64,000 nt of DNA from Paenibacillus sp. GM2 (GTDB lineage Bacteria > Bacillota > Bacilli > Paenibacillales > Paenibacillaceae), in contig NZ_LN831279.1 in the NCBI RefSeq assembly GCF_900069005.2, positions 1 through 64,000 of the forward strand, in the 5' to 3' direction. Positions 47,758 through 55,447 of this stretch are shown here, piece after piece (position 1 is the first letter of the stretch; the number at the start of each line of letters is the position of its first letter). The position numbers and the translations under genes are program-made. A model generated the notes under the pieces. It searched no databases. It was not told the DNA's origin and was given only the letters and a program-made list of their open reading frames with translations.

Positions 47758-49083
47758 GTGAAGTTGAAACAAAAAGCGAGTTTAAGACAATGGGTTATCG
47801 GTCTCGTTAGTGTAATGCTGGTTCTAAGTCTGGCGGCATGTGGGGGCGGCAACGGGGGAAACTCCAGCACAAACAGTTCCCAGCCACCTAACACATCCGA
47901 GGCACCCCCGGCTTCTTCTGAAAATAGTAACGAAGAGGAGTATTTACCGGAACCTGGAGCGAAGTTAACGGTATGGGAATCGCAGGAGCAAATGGAGTAT
48001 ATGGAGAAAATTGCGGCCGAATTTGAGAAGCAGTATGGCGTGCCGGTTAAGCTGGAAGTTGTAGCCGGCGGGGATCAGGGCACCCGTCTGGCGACTGACG
48101 GACCATCGAAGCTTGCAGCGGATGTCCTGACCATGCCTCATGATCAGATCGCTCAAGCGGTTAAAGCGGGACTTCTGCTGCCTAACGATTTGTTCGAGGA
48201 TGAGACTCGCGCTGTCATGGAAGAGTCCGCCATCAAAGCGGTAACTTATGATGGAGTTCTGTACGGCTATCCCAAATCGGTCGAGACCTATGCCATGTAT
48301 TATAACAAAGACCTCTTCCCCGAAGCTCCGAAAACTTGGGATGAAATTAAGAGCTTCGCAGAGTCGTACACGGACACCAAGCAAAATAAATACGCCATTA
48401 TGTGGGAGTTCGTCGGGTATTATACTTATCCATTCGTCAGCACGCTTGGAGGTTACTTCTTCGGTAAGGATAATACCGATCCGACGGATATCGGCTTGAA
48501 TAACGAGGGGGCAGTCCAGGGGTTTGAACTGCTGAAGAGCCTGAAGGGAATTCTGCCTATGAACGCGGGAGACGTATCCTATGATGTGAAGACGCAATTG
48601 TTCCAGGAAGGCAAGCTGGCCTTGAATATCGACGGGCCATGGTCAATAGCGGCATTCAAAGATAAGGTCAACTTCGGTGTTGCTCCATTGCCGGCGATGT
48701 CCAACGGCGAAGTATCGCACTCGTTCTCTGGCGTGAAAGCTTATTTTGTTAACTCATACAGCGAATATCCGATTGCTGCTCGCCTTTTCTCCAACTTTGC
48801 GGCTAATAAGGAGAACCAATTGTTGAACTACCAGATGACGGGGGCCATTCCAGCGAATAAGGAAGCGGGAGAGGATCCGACAATTAAAAATGATCCGATT
48901 ATCAGCGGGTTCTTCGAGCAGTTCTCTCATTCCACGCCGATGCCAACGATCGGGGAGATTAACGCGGTATGGGATCCGCTTCAAGCGGCGTTTAGAACCA
49001 TTTGGGACGATCCAAAGGCGGATGTCAAGACCACGCTCGATACGATGGTCGATACAATCAAGACAAGTATTTCATCCAATTAG
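47758..49083 (+). CDS. MalE/CymE-type maltodextrin/cyclodextrin-binding lipoprotein
   Basis: This 441-residue extracellular binding protein has lipobox LAAC and a serine/proline linker. The MalE-type fold contains KLTVWESQEQ, LAADVLTMPHDQIAQAVKAGLL, YGYPKSVETYAMYYNKDLF and GPWSIAAFKDKVNFGVAPLP. It should bind maltodextrins or cyclodextrins. I prefer the GTG at 47758 with AAGGGTGG nine bases upstream over the GTG at 47746. It heads an operon with two permeases, and a hairpin after it probably lets it accumulate over them. Confidence 0.92.
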   Translation: MKLKQKASLRQWVIGLVSVMLVLSLAACGGGNGGNSSTNSSQPPNTSEAPPASSENSNEEEYLPEPGAKLTVWESQEQMEYMEKIAAEFEKQYGVPVKLEVVAGGDQGTRLATDGPSKLAADVLTMPHDQIAQAVKAGLLLPNDLFEDETRAVMEESAIKAVTYDGVLYGYPKSVETYAMYYNKDLFPEAPKTWDEIKSFAESYTDTKQNKYAIMWEFVGYYTYPFVSTLGGYFFGKDNTDPTDIGLNNEGAVQGFELLKSLKGILPMNAGDVSYDVKTQLFQEGKLALNIDGPWSIAAFKDKVNFGVAPLPAMSNGEVSHSFSGVKAYFVNSYSEYPIAARLFSNFAANKENQLLNYQMTGAIPANKEAGEDPTIKNDPIISGFFEQFSHSTPMPTIGEINAVWDPLQAAFRTIWDDPKADVKTTLDTMVDTIKTSISSN

Positions 49084-49099
49084 TTGTATCTTTCAGAGG

Positions 49100-49136
49100 G
49101 ACTTTCACCCGATCGTTCCGGCGGTCGGGTAAAGTC
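49100..49136 (+). other. Intercistronic hairpin after the binding-protein gene
   Basis: GACTTTcACCCGATCG pairs with CGGTCGGGTAAAGTC with one bulge and one G-U, without a T-run. It is placed as in many malE-malF gaps, where it protects the upstream mRNA. Confidence 0.6.
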
Positions 49137-49169
49137 GGTCAAATCGCAAGAAAAGAGGTTGTTTAACAC

Positions 49170-50480
49170 ATGCAAAGAAAGACGATAAGTACCACCCTGT
49201 CGGTTCTTTTTATGGGTCTTGGACAATTGTACAACCGGCAATGGATGAAAGGGCTTTTGTTCTTGGCGACAGGCCTGGCAGCGATCTATCTATCTTCGGT
49301 GGTTGGACTTTCTTCTTACCTGAAGGGGCTTATTACATTGGGAGAGCAACCTAGCGGATTGGTGAAGATAGGTAAAATTACGAAGATGGTCGAAGGTGAC
49401 CACTCGATATTTCTGATGATCAAAGGGTTAATGGCAGCCTTATCTTTAGTTCTCGTTGGCGTGTTATACACCCTGAATATCAGGGACGCCTACAAAGTGG
49501 GGAAGGAAAGGGATGCGGGCATTGCACCCAATAACTTCCGACAGTCGCTGCGGCTTATCAATCAGAATAACTTTGCTTATCTCGTATTAGCGCTGCCCAC
49601 CGTCACGGTTCTATTTTTGACGATTCTTCCCTTGATATTCTCTATTTTGCTGGCCTTTACCAATTACGCCGATCCGATCCTCCCGCCCGCCAATCTGATT
49701 GATTGGGTTGGCTTCAGCAATTTTGTCAAGCTGGTCAGCCTGAAGGTGTGGAGCAATACGTTTTTCGGCGTCCTGCTATGGACGGTTATCTGGGCCATCC
49801 TGGCTACGGCGACGACGTATATTGGCGGCATTCTGATCGCAGTGCTGATTCAACAGCCCCGCATTCGCTTCAAAATGTTCTGGCGCACGGTTATGATCAT
49901 CCCATTTGCGATTCCAAGCATGATCTCTTTGCTCGTGATGCGGAATATGTTTAACAATAAATTTGGTCCGATTAATGAAATCTTGCGCTGGATCGGTTTA
50001 GACGGAATACCATGGCTTACAGATCCGATCTGGGCCAGGGTCACACTCGTTCTTGTTAATATGTGGATCGGTATTCCGGTAACGATGATACTGGCTATTG
50101 GGGTGTTAACGACGATTCCGAGGGATCTGTACGAAGCGGCTGATGTGGATGGAGCGAACTCATTCCAGAAATTCCGCTCTATTACGATGCCGATGGTATT
50201 GTTCTCGACGGCGCCGATTCTGATCATGCAATTTGCTGGCAATATAAATAATTTCAACGTCGTCTATCTCATGACGGACGGCAACCCGGTCAATTCAAAT
50301 TATCAATACGCCGGGCATACGGATTTGCTGGTGACCTGGCTCTATAAGCTGGCTTTAAATCAATCGCAATACAGCTTCGCGTCGGTGATCGGTATCATTA
50401 TCTTCCTAATCATCGCTTCCTTATCAATTATTAGCTACCGCCGCACCAGATCCTATAAAGAGGAGGATATGATAGCATGA
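49170..50480 (+). CDS. MalF/MdxF-type ABC permease
   Basis: This 436-residue permease has an extra N-terminal pair of helices (FMGLGQLYNRQWMKGLLFLA). The usual MalF core follows, with NFVKLVSLKVWSNTFFGVLLW, the EAA motif DLYEAADVDGANSFQKFRSITMPM, and the C-terminal region QFAGNINNFNVVYLMTDGNP, typical of maltose/maltodextrin systems. It forms the channel with the MalG-type subunit whose gene overlaps it by four bases. No ATPase is encoded nearby. Confidence 0.93.
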   Translation: MQRKTISTTLSVLFMGLGQLYNRQWMKGLLFLATGLAAIYLSSVVGLSSYLKGLITLGEQPSGLVKIGKITKMVEGDHSIFLMIKGLMAALSLVLVGVLYTLNIRDAYKVGKERDAGIAPNNFRQSLRLINQNNFAYLVLALPTVTVLFLTILPLIFSILLAFTNYADPILPPANLIDWVGFSNFVKLVSLKVWSNTFFGVLLWTVIWAILATATTYIGGILIAVLIQQPRIRFKMFWRTVMIIPFAIPSMISLLVMRNMFNNKFGPINEILRWIGLDGIPWLTDPIWARVTLVLVNMWIGIPVTMILAIGVLTTIPRDLYEAADVDGANSFQKFRSITMPMVLFSTAPILIMQFAGNINNFNVVYLMTDGNPVNSNYQYAGHTDLLVTWLYKLALNQSQYSFASVIGIIIFLIIASLSIISYRRTRSYKEEDMIA

Positions 50481-51310
50481 ACAGCCGGTCCGCTCGGGTC
50501 AAGCTTGGGGTCAGCTATGTGCTGCTTATCCTTTTATCCTGCGCAAGCTTGTTTCCCGCCCTATGGATTATCATGTCTTCCCTCAAGGAAGGCAACAGTC
50601 TTTACAGCGATACATTAATTCCGCGCAGCTTTACGTTGGAGCATTATCGGGATCTGTTCGAGAAGACCAAATATCCGCTGTGGTTCTTGAATACGCTGAA
50701 GGTCGCAGTACTGTCGACCCTTTTCGGTACGTTCCTGCTGCTGCTGACTTCATACGCAATTTCAAGATTCCGCTTCGCGGGCCGTAAATTCGCACTGAAC
50801 ACTTTGCTTGTGCTTCAGATGTTTCCCGGGTTTATGGCCATGATCGCTATCTACGTTCTGCTGAATACGATGGGATTGCTCAATTCCCATTGGGCGCTGA
50901 TTCTCGTTTACAGTTCGGGCGCGATTATCTCGAATGTATTCGTAGCCAAAGGTTTTTTTGATACGATCCCCAAAAGCCTGGAAGATGCGGCAAGAATCGA
51001 TGGAGCCAGCCACCTGAAAGTGTTCTTTTCCATCATTATCCCGCTCGCCAAGCCGATGCTGACCTATGCGAGTCTTATGATCTTCAACGGCGCCTTCCTC
51101 GACTTCATCTTCGCCGATCTGGTGTTAAGGACGGAAGATCAGCGAACGTTGGCAGTTGGTCTGTACAGAATGGTGAGCCAGCGCAATTCGACCGAATTTA
51201 CGATGTTCGCTGCCGGAGCCGTGATCGTTGCATTACCCATAACGATGTTATTCCTGCTGCTTCAGCGCAATCTGGTCGACGGACTGACTGCCGGAGCCTC
51301 CAAAGGTTAG
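50477..51310 (+). CDS. MalG/MdxG-type ABC permease
   Basis: A 277-residue permease with six helices, the EAA motif SLEDAARIDGASHLKVFFSIIIPL and the C-terminus LQRNLVDGLTAGASKG, which is diagnostic of MalG/MdxG. Translation is coupled to malF (ATGA overlap). It ends the importer operon. Confidence 0.94.
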   Translation: MNSRSARVKLGVSYVLLILLSCASLFPALWIIMSSLKEGNSLYSDTLIPRSFTLEHYRDLFEKTKYPLWFLNTLKVAVLSTLFGTFLLLLTSYAISRFRFAGRKFALNTLLVLQMFPGFMAMIAIYVLLNTMGLLNSHWALILVYSSGAIISNVFVAKGFFDTIPKSLEDAARIDGASHLKVFFSIIIPLAKPMLTYASLMIFNGAFLDFIFADLVLRTEDQRTLAVGLYRMVSQRNSTEFTMFAAGAVIVALPITMLFLLLQRNLVDGLTAGASKG

Positions 51311-51363
51311 AGGCAGCAAGAACATTGATGAATCAGGGATTAAATAAAAGAAAGAGAAAATGG

Positions 51364-51697
51364 TTTACCTCCGGCCGATTTTTTTATATTATAAACAGTA
51401 ATACTAAATGCGATGAAGAGAAGAGTAGGTAAACCGGTTCTTTTCCAGAGAGCTCCACTACGCTGAAAAGGAGCAAAGAATCGCTTATTCGAAAAAAGAC
51501 TCTGAGCAGCACTCCGAAACCTGAGAAAATCAGGGGATGGTGTGCCAGGAGCTCCTGTTACAGAGCTAAAGTATATGCGCCTTTTGCTGTACTTGAAGAG
51601 GCTGATATGGCGACATATCGGTAAATTTAGGGTGGTACCGCGAGAGAATTCAAATCTCGTCCCTGAGACTGCAGTCTTGGGGGTGAGATTTTTTTGT
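51364..51697 (+). promoter_or_regulatory. T-box riboswitch leader (upstream of asd) with promoter
   Basis: A promoter TTTACC (51364-51369), 17 bp, TATTAT (51387-51392) precedes a T-box RNA. Stem I runs from GCGATGAAGAGAAGAGTA, with the AGTA motif, to GGAGCAAAGAATCGC, with CAGAGAG between. The T-box sequence GGGTGGTACCGCGAGAG lies at about 51630-51646. A terminator follows, in which AATCTCGTCCC pairs with GGGGGTGAGATT before seven Ts. Uncharged tRNA with discriminator A would stabilise the antiterminator. The specifier is unclear; ATC (Ile) just 5' of the closing GC is one candidate. Confidence 0.88.
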
Positions 51698-51873
51698 ATA
51701 ATAAAGCTGTGGTACCTGTTGCAAAGGATTCGCATAAGTATCTATTAATAGTACGTGTCTAAAAAGTCAGGCTTATTAAGCAATTGCTAAAGTGATGTGA
51801 TTTACCGTTTGGAATAGGCCGGCGGATGTAATAATCAAAATATTGAGCTAATAAGGAAAGGAATGGAGATATC
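51698..51873 (+). other. Spacer between T-box and asd
   Basis: About 175 nt with no gene. It ends in the asd ribosome site AAGGAAAGGAATGGAG. Confidence 0.5.
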
Positions 51874-52959
51874 ATGGCAGAAAGGCTTAAAGTAGGGATT
51901 ATCGGAGGAACGGGCATGGTTGGGCAGCGTTTTGTGCAGCTGCTGGATGGTCATCCATGGTTTGAGGTGGTTAGTATTGCAGCTAGCGGCAGATCAGCGG
52001 GCAAAACTTACGAAGAGTCTGTTCAGGATCGGTGGAAGATGGCCGGACCCATTCCGGAACAAGTGAAAAATATTATCGTACAGGATGCGGCAAAGGTAGA
52101 GGAAGTTGCGGCGGACGTGGATTTTGTATTTTGTGCCGTAGATATGAAAAAAGATGAGATTCTTGCTTTGGAAGAAGCGTATGCCAAGACCGGCACGCCT
52201 GTCATCTCCAACAACTCAGCGCATCGCTGGACGCCGGACGTTCCGATGGTAATTCCGGAAATTAACCCGGAGCATATCGAGGTCATTGCTGCTCAAAGAA
52301 AGCGCCTTGGCACAAAAACCGGCTTTATCGCCGTGAAGCCGAACTGCTCGATCCAAAGCTATGTCCCTGCGTTAAATGCTCTGCTTGATTTTAAGCCAAC
52401 CCAAGTGGTTGCCTCCACCTATCAAGCTATCTCGGGAGCAGGTAAGAACTTCACAGACTGGCCGGATATGCTGGATAATGTGATCCCGTATATCGGTGGA
52501 GAAGAAGAGAAGAGCGAGCAGGAGCCGCTGCGAATTTGGGGGCATGTCTCCGGCGGAGAAATCGTTAAGGCCAGTTCGCCGCTTATTACAACGCAATGCA
52601 TTCGCGTTCCTGTAACAGATGGCCACCTGGCTGCGGTGTTTGTCTCGTTTGAGAATAAACCTGCGAAGGAAGAGATCATTAAGCGCTGGAGCCAATTTGC
52701 CGGACGTCCGCAGGAGCTTGGTCTGCCAAGTGCGCCGAAGCAGTTCATTACGTACTTTGAAGAAGAGAACAGACCGCAGACGAAGCTGGATCGTGATATT
52801 GAGCGTGGTATGGGCGTATCGGTAGGCCGTTTGCGCGAGGATTCGTTATACGATTTTAAATTCGTCGGCTTGTCGCACAACACCCTGCGCGGTGCCGCTG
52901 GCGGTGCCGTCCTGATTGCGGAGCTGCTGAAAGCGGAAGGATATATCCAGCCTAAATAA
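51874..52959 (+). CDS. asd: Aspartate-semialdehyde dehydrogenase, archaeal/fungal type
   Basis: This enzyme reduces aspartyl phosphate to aspartate semialdehyde with NADPH, the branch point to lysine, diaminopimelate, methionine, threonine and isoleucine. The 361-residue protein has the nucleotide motif IGGTGMVGQRF, the catalytic Cys158 in KPNCSIQSYV, STYQAISGAG, and MGVSVGRLRED near the end with the catalytic histidine in LSHNTLRGAAGG. These details match the archaeal/fungal branch, not the usual bacterial one. The T-box leader in front implies amino-acid-responsive expression. Confidence 0.93.
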   Translation: MAERLKVGIIGGTGMVGQRFVQLLDGHPWFEVVSIAASGRSAGKTYEESVQDRWKMAGPIPEQVKNIIVQDAAKVEEVAADVDFVFCAVDMKKDEILALEEAYAKTGTPVISNNSAHRWTPDVPMVIPEINPEHIEVIAAQRKRLGTKTGFIAVKPNCSIQSYVPALNALLDFKPTQVVASTYQAISGAGKNFTDWPDMLDNVIPYIGGEEEKSEQEPLRIWGHVSGGEIVKASSPLITTQCIRVPVTDGHLAAVFVSFENKPAKEEIIKRWSQFAGRPQELGLPSAPKQFITYFEEENRPQTKLDRDIERGMGVSVGRLREDSLYDFKFVGLSHNTLRGAAGGAVLIAELLKAEGYIQPK

Positions 52960-52985
52960 AGCGGGGAATCGCATATATCATGGTT

Positions 52986-53031
52986 AAGTCCGTTTCTACT
53001 CTAATGAATTAGAGAGAGACGGGCTTTTTTT
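52986..53031 (+). terminator. Terminator after asd
   Basis: GTCCGT..TCT.CTCTAAT pairs with ATTAGAG.AGA..ACGGGC around GA, followed by seven Ts. Confidence 0.88.
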
Positions 53032-53157
53032 ATGGGAGAGGGAAGTCCCAAATAAATATGAACGAATCAAAAAAGATACGTCGTTGTTGGGGGTATAGAT
53101 CGATTCTATAATTTGAGGTGTACAACACAACAGAAGTGATTGCGGGGGGAATTTCAA

Positions 53158-53238
53158 TGAAAAGATCTTGGTGGCCAGAAGTATCTGCCGGAGTCGTCGG
53201 ACAGGACGATGCAATTTTTTTGGAGTGCCTTGTATAAC
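53158..53238 (+). CDS. Possible 26-residue peptide
   Basis: GGGGGGAA lies about seven bases before an ATG that opens 26 codons (MKRSWWPEVSAGVVGQDD...). It ends exactly where the convergent AraC gene ends. Family unknown; it could be a chance frame. Confidence 0.25.
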
Positions 53239-54108
53239 TCATATCAATGGAGTGAGCTTGGTATGGTGCATTTTTCGGTGGGCTTGAGGCGTTCTTCCAA
53301 ACAGCTTCTTAAACGATTTATAGAAATGTCCCAGATTTCCGTATCCGGCCTCTAACGAGATGTCCAGTATGCTCCAGTCGGAATGGAGCAATAAATTTTC
53401 CGCATATTGCAATTTAATCCGGTTCAAATATTGCAGAGGCGTCTCATGCTCCCATTCCTTGAACATACGGCACAGGTGGGCATGAGATTTGCCGGATAAC
53501 CGAATCATCGCCGGAACACCTTCAATAAAGTGCTCCGGCTTTTTCATTTCTTTGCAAAGATCGAGAAACCATGCGGGTTTTTCGCTAACTCCCGGAATAA
53601 CGGAATGCATCAAGTAATGACAGTAGACTTCCGCTAAAAGAGCTCGAAGCTCGGCCCGATACCACTGCTTCTCATGCTGGGGAATCCGGTAGAGCTTTTC
53701 CATGCGATGCTGTAGCAGCCGCTTTTCTTGTTGGGATAGCTGGATGACGATGGGAAAAGCCGCACTAAGGAACGATTCCTTGGGAAATCCCGGCCCGAGA
53801 TAGGCAAGCAAATCCAGCAGTGTCTTTTCATAAAATGACAGGTTAATCAGCCGACAATCGGTGCCGGGCAATGGTTCATAATAGTGGACATCCTGTGGAC
53901 GCATGAACACAAGTGCGCCTTCATTCAGCAGTTCTCTTTTACCATTAATGCAATGATAGGCCGCTCCTTCAATGATGACGAAAAACTCGAAAAAATCATG
54001 GGTGTGGGGGCCTGATGTATTTTCAATCCCCGTTATATCCCTGTAATGTCCCTCTGACTCGGCGTCAATTCCGCCCTCTGCGGTCAGCTTCTGAATCTGA
54101 TTGTTCAT
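53239..54108 (-). CDS. AraC-family regulator with cupin sensor domain
   Basis: A 289-residue regulator. The N-terminal cupin (TSGPHTHDFFEFFVIIEGAAYHCINGK, then EGALVFMRPQDVHYY) binds a small ligand, probably a sugar, and the C-terminal double HTH (LSGKSHAHLCRMFKEW, ILDISLEAGYGNLGHFYKSF) binds DNA. It is divergent from the DUF1861 gene with a 223-bp shared upstream region, so that gene is the likely target. Confidence 0.92.
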   Translation of the reverse strand: MNNQIQKLTAEGGIDAESEGHYRDITGIENTSGPHTHDFFEFFVIIEGAAYHCINGKRELLNEGALVFMRPQDVHYYEPLPGTDCRLINLSFYEKTLLDLLAYLGPGFPKESFLSAAFPIVIQLSQQEKRLLQHRMEKLYRIPQHEKQWYRAELRALLAEVYCHYLMHSVIPGVSEKPAWFLDLCKEMKKPEHFIEGVPAMIRLSGKSHAHLCRMFKEWEHETPLQYLNRIKLQYAENLLLHSDWSILDISLEAGYGNLGHFYKSFKKLFGRTPQAHRKMHHTKLTPLI

Positions 54109-54331
54109 CCTTCGGCTCCCTCCTTATCTAACATCAAAATAGCATATTCTATTTAATAATGTATAGATTATTTGGATTATATAAAGCTTGAATTGTTGGT
54201 GCATTATTCAAAAGATGCCTGAGTGAATGCGAAAATAGCGTAGTCTGTGGCTAAATATAAGTAAGATTCCGGTGCCGGTCCATGATAAACTAATCGACAA
54301 GTCACGAAGACAAACGGAGGGATAATGGTCA

Positions 54332-55288
54332 ATGAATTTGATAGAGCGGCGAGAGCATTTTGAGATGAATAAGTCTATTTATGAAAGGGAAAAGCTCTTA
54401 TTTTATGGAGTAGAGGGCTACGATGTATATAATGTTTCGATTCCGTTCCAGTGGAAAGGGAGGGAATATATTTTTGGTCGAATAGAAAGACGCAGCGAAT
54501 GGGCCCGTTCCTGGGTACGGCTGTTTGAAAAGACTGGCAAGGACCAATGGACACTGGTTCCTGATTCTATGATCTATCCGTTGGAAGATCCGTATATCAG
54601 CCTGATCGGCGATACCCTGGTTATGGGCGGAACCCATGTGCGTTACCAGCAAAATAGCGTCGATACGTATTTCGGATATTTTTACAAAGGTACGGAAATC
54701 GATGATTTGCATTATTTCACCACGGGACCCGAGTATATGAAGGATATACGTTTGGTTGAAATGGATGGGGGGAGGATCGGGGTATTCTCCAGACCGCGGA
54801 GCGAGGAGATCCGCAGAACATTCGGCAGTGAATCGATGATCGGCTTCACCGTCATTAACAGTCTTGACGAGCTCACGATGGAGGTAGTCGAGAATGCGCC
54901 TTACATCTATGGCTTATTTGAGCAAAATGAGTGGGGGGGCTGTAACCAGGCCTATTATTTGGACAGCGGGAATATTGGCGTTATTGGTCATATCTGTTAC
55001 AAGACTACTGGGGAAGACGGCGGGATGAAGCAGGTCTATATGAATTTTTCATTTGTTCTCGATGTGGATCGTCATGTTGCTATGGATCAGAAAATCATTG
55101 GCACCCGAACCTGCTATCCCGATGGTCCGGCCAAAAAGCCGGAATTGACGGACTGTGCTTTCTCATCAGGCATCGTGATGCGCGAGGACGGAAAATGCGA
55201 CCTTTATAGTGGAATAGGGGACACAGAGGCAGGAAGAATTGTGATCGACTACCCTTTTGCCGGTTACGGAAACATCATTTCAAAGTAA
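54332..55288 (+). CDS. DUF1861 family beta-propeller protein (GH130/GH43-like)
   Basis: This 318-residue protein has repeated beta-blade patterns (WKGREYIFGRIERRSEWARS, PLEDPYISLIGDTLVMGGTH, FGYFYKGTEIDDLHYFTTGP) of the DUF1861 family, which is structurally close to five-bladed glycosidases and phosphorylases of the GH130/GH43 type. No signal peptide. Acidic residues in LEDP and in the GPEYMKDIRLVEM blade are candidates for catalysis. It probably acts on an imported oligosaccharide, but the reaction is unknown. Start ATG 54332, with GGAGGG 11 bases upstream; another ATG closer to the site is out of frame. Confidence 0.75.
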   Translation: MNLIERREHFEMNKSIYEREKLLFYGVEGYDVYNVSIPFQWKGREYIFGRIERRSEWARSWVRLFEKTGKDQWTLVPDSMIYPLEDPYISLIGDTLVMGGTHVRYQQNSVDTYFGYFYKGTEIDDLHYFTTGPEYMKDIRLVEMDGGRIGVFSRPRSEEIRRTFGSESMIGFTVINSLDELTMEVVENAPYIYGLFEQNEWGGCNQAYYLDSGNIGVIGHICYKTTGEDGGMKQVYMNFSFVLDVDRHVAMDQKIIGTRTCYPDGPAKKPELTDCAFSSGIVMREDGKCDLYSGIGDTEAGRIVIDYPFAGYGNIISK

Positions 55289-55384
55289 TTTTGCGGTATG
55301 AATTTAAATCGACCAGCTGTCCGGGCCCGGATACGAATCGAGGGAAACATGCATTTACAGGTGTGGTATAATTAACCTCATTAA

Positions 55385-55413
55385 TTACCATCAATATGGA
55401 AGCGCTTTATATT
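55385..55413 (+). promoter_or_regulatory. Promoter of the AraC sensor-regulator, cre-like box
   Basis: TTACCA (55385-55390), 17 bp, TATATT (55408-55413). TGGAAGCGCTTTAT at 55397-55410 fits cre with one mismatch. The surrounding TCAATAT-GAAGCGCT-TATATT is shared with the promoter at 57.9 kb. Confidence 0.55.
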
Positions 55414-55447
55414 GACTGTGGCAGGTAACAACACAAGGGGGACTGGG

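Noticed and set aside
47965-48597. 210-codon antisense frame in the MalE-type gene
   Set aside because: Shadow of a well-supported sense gene.
51361-51436. 9-bp inverted repeat GGTTTACCT / AGGTAAACC around the T-box promoter
   Set aside because: The second arm belongs to T-box stem I and the first overlaps the -35; probably coincidental.
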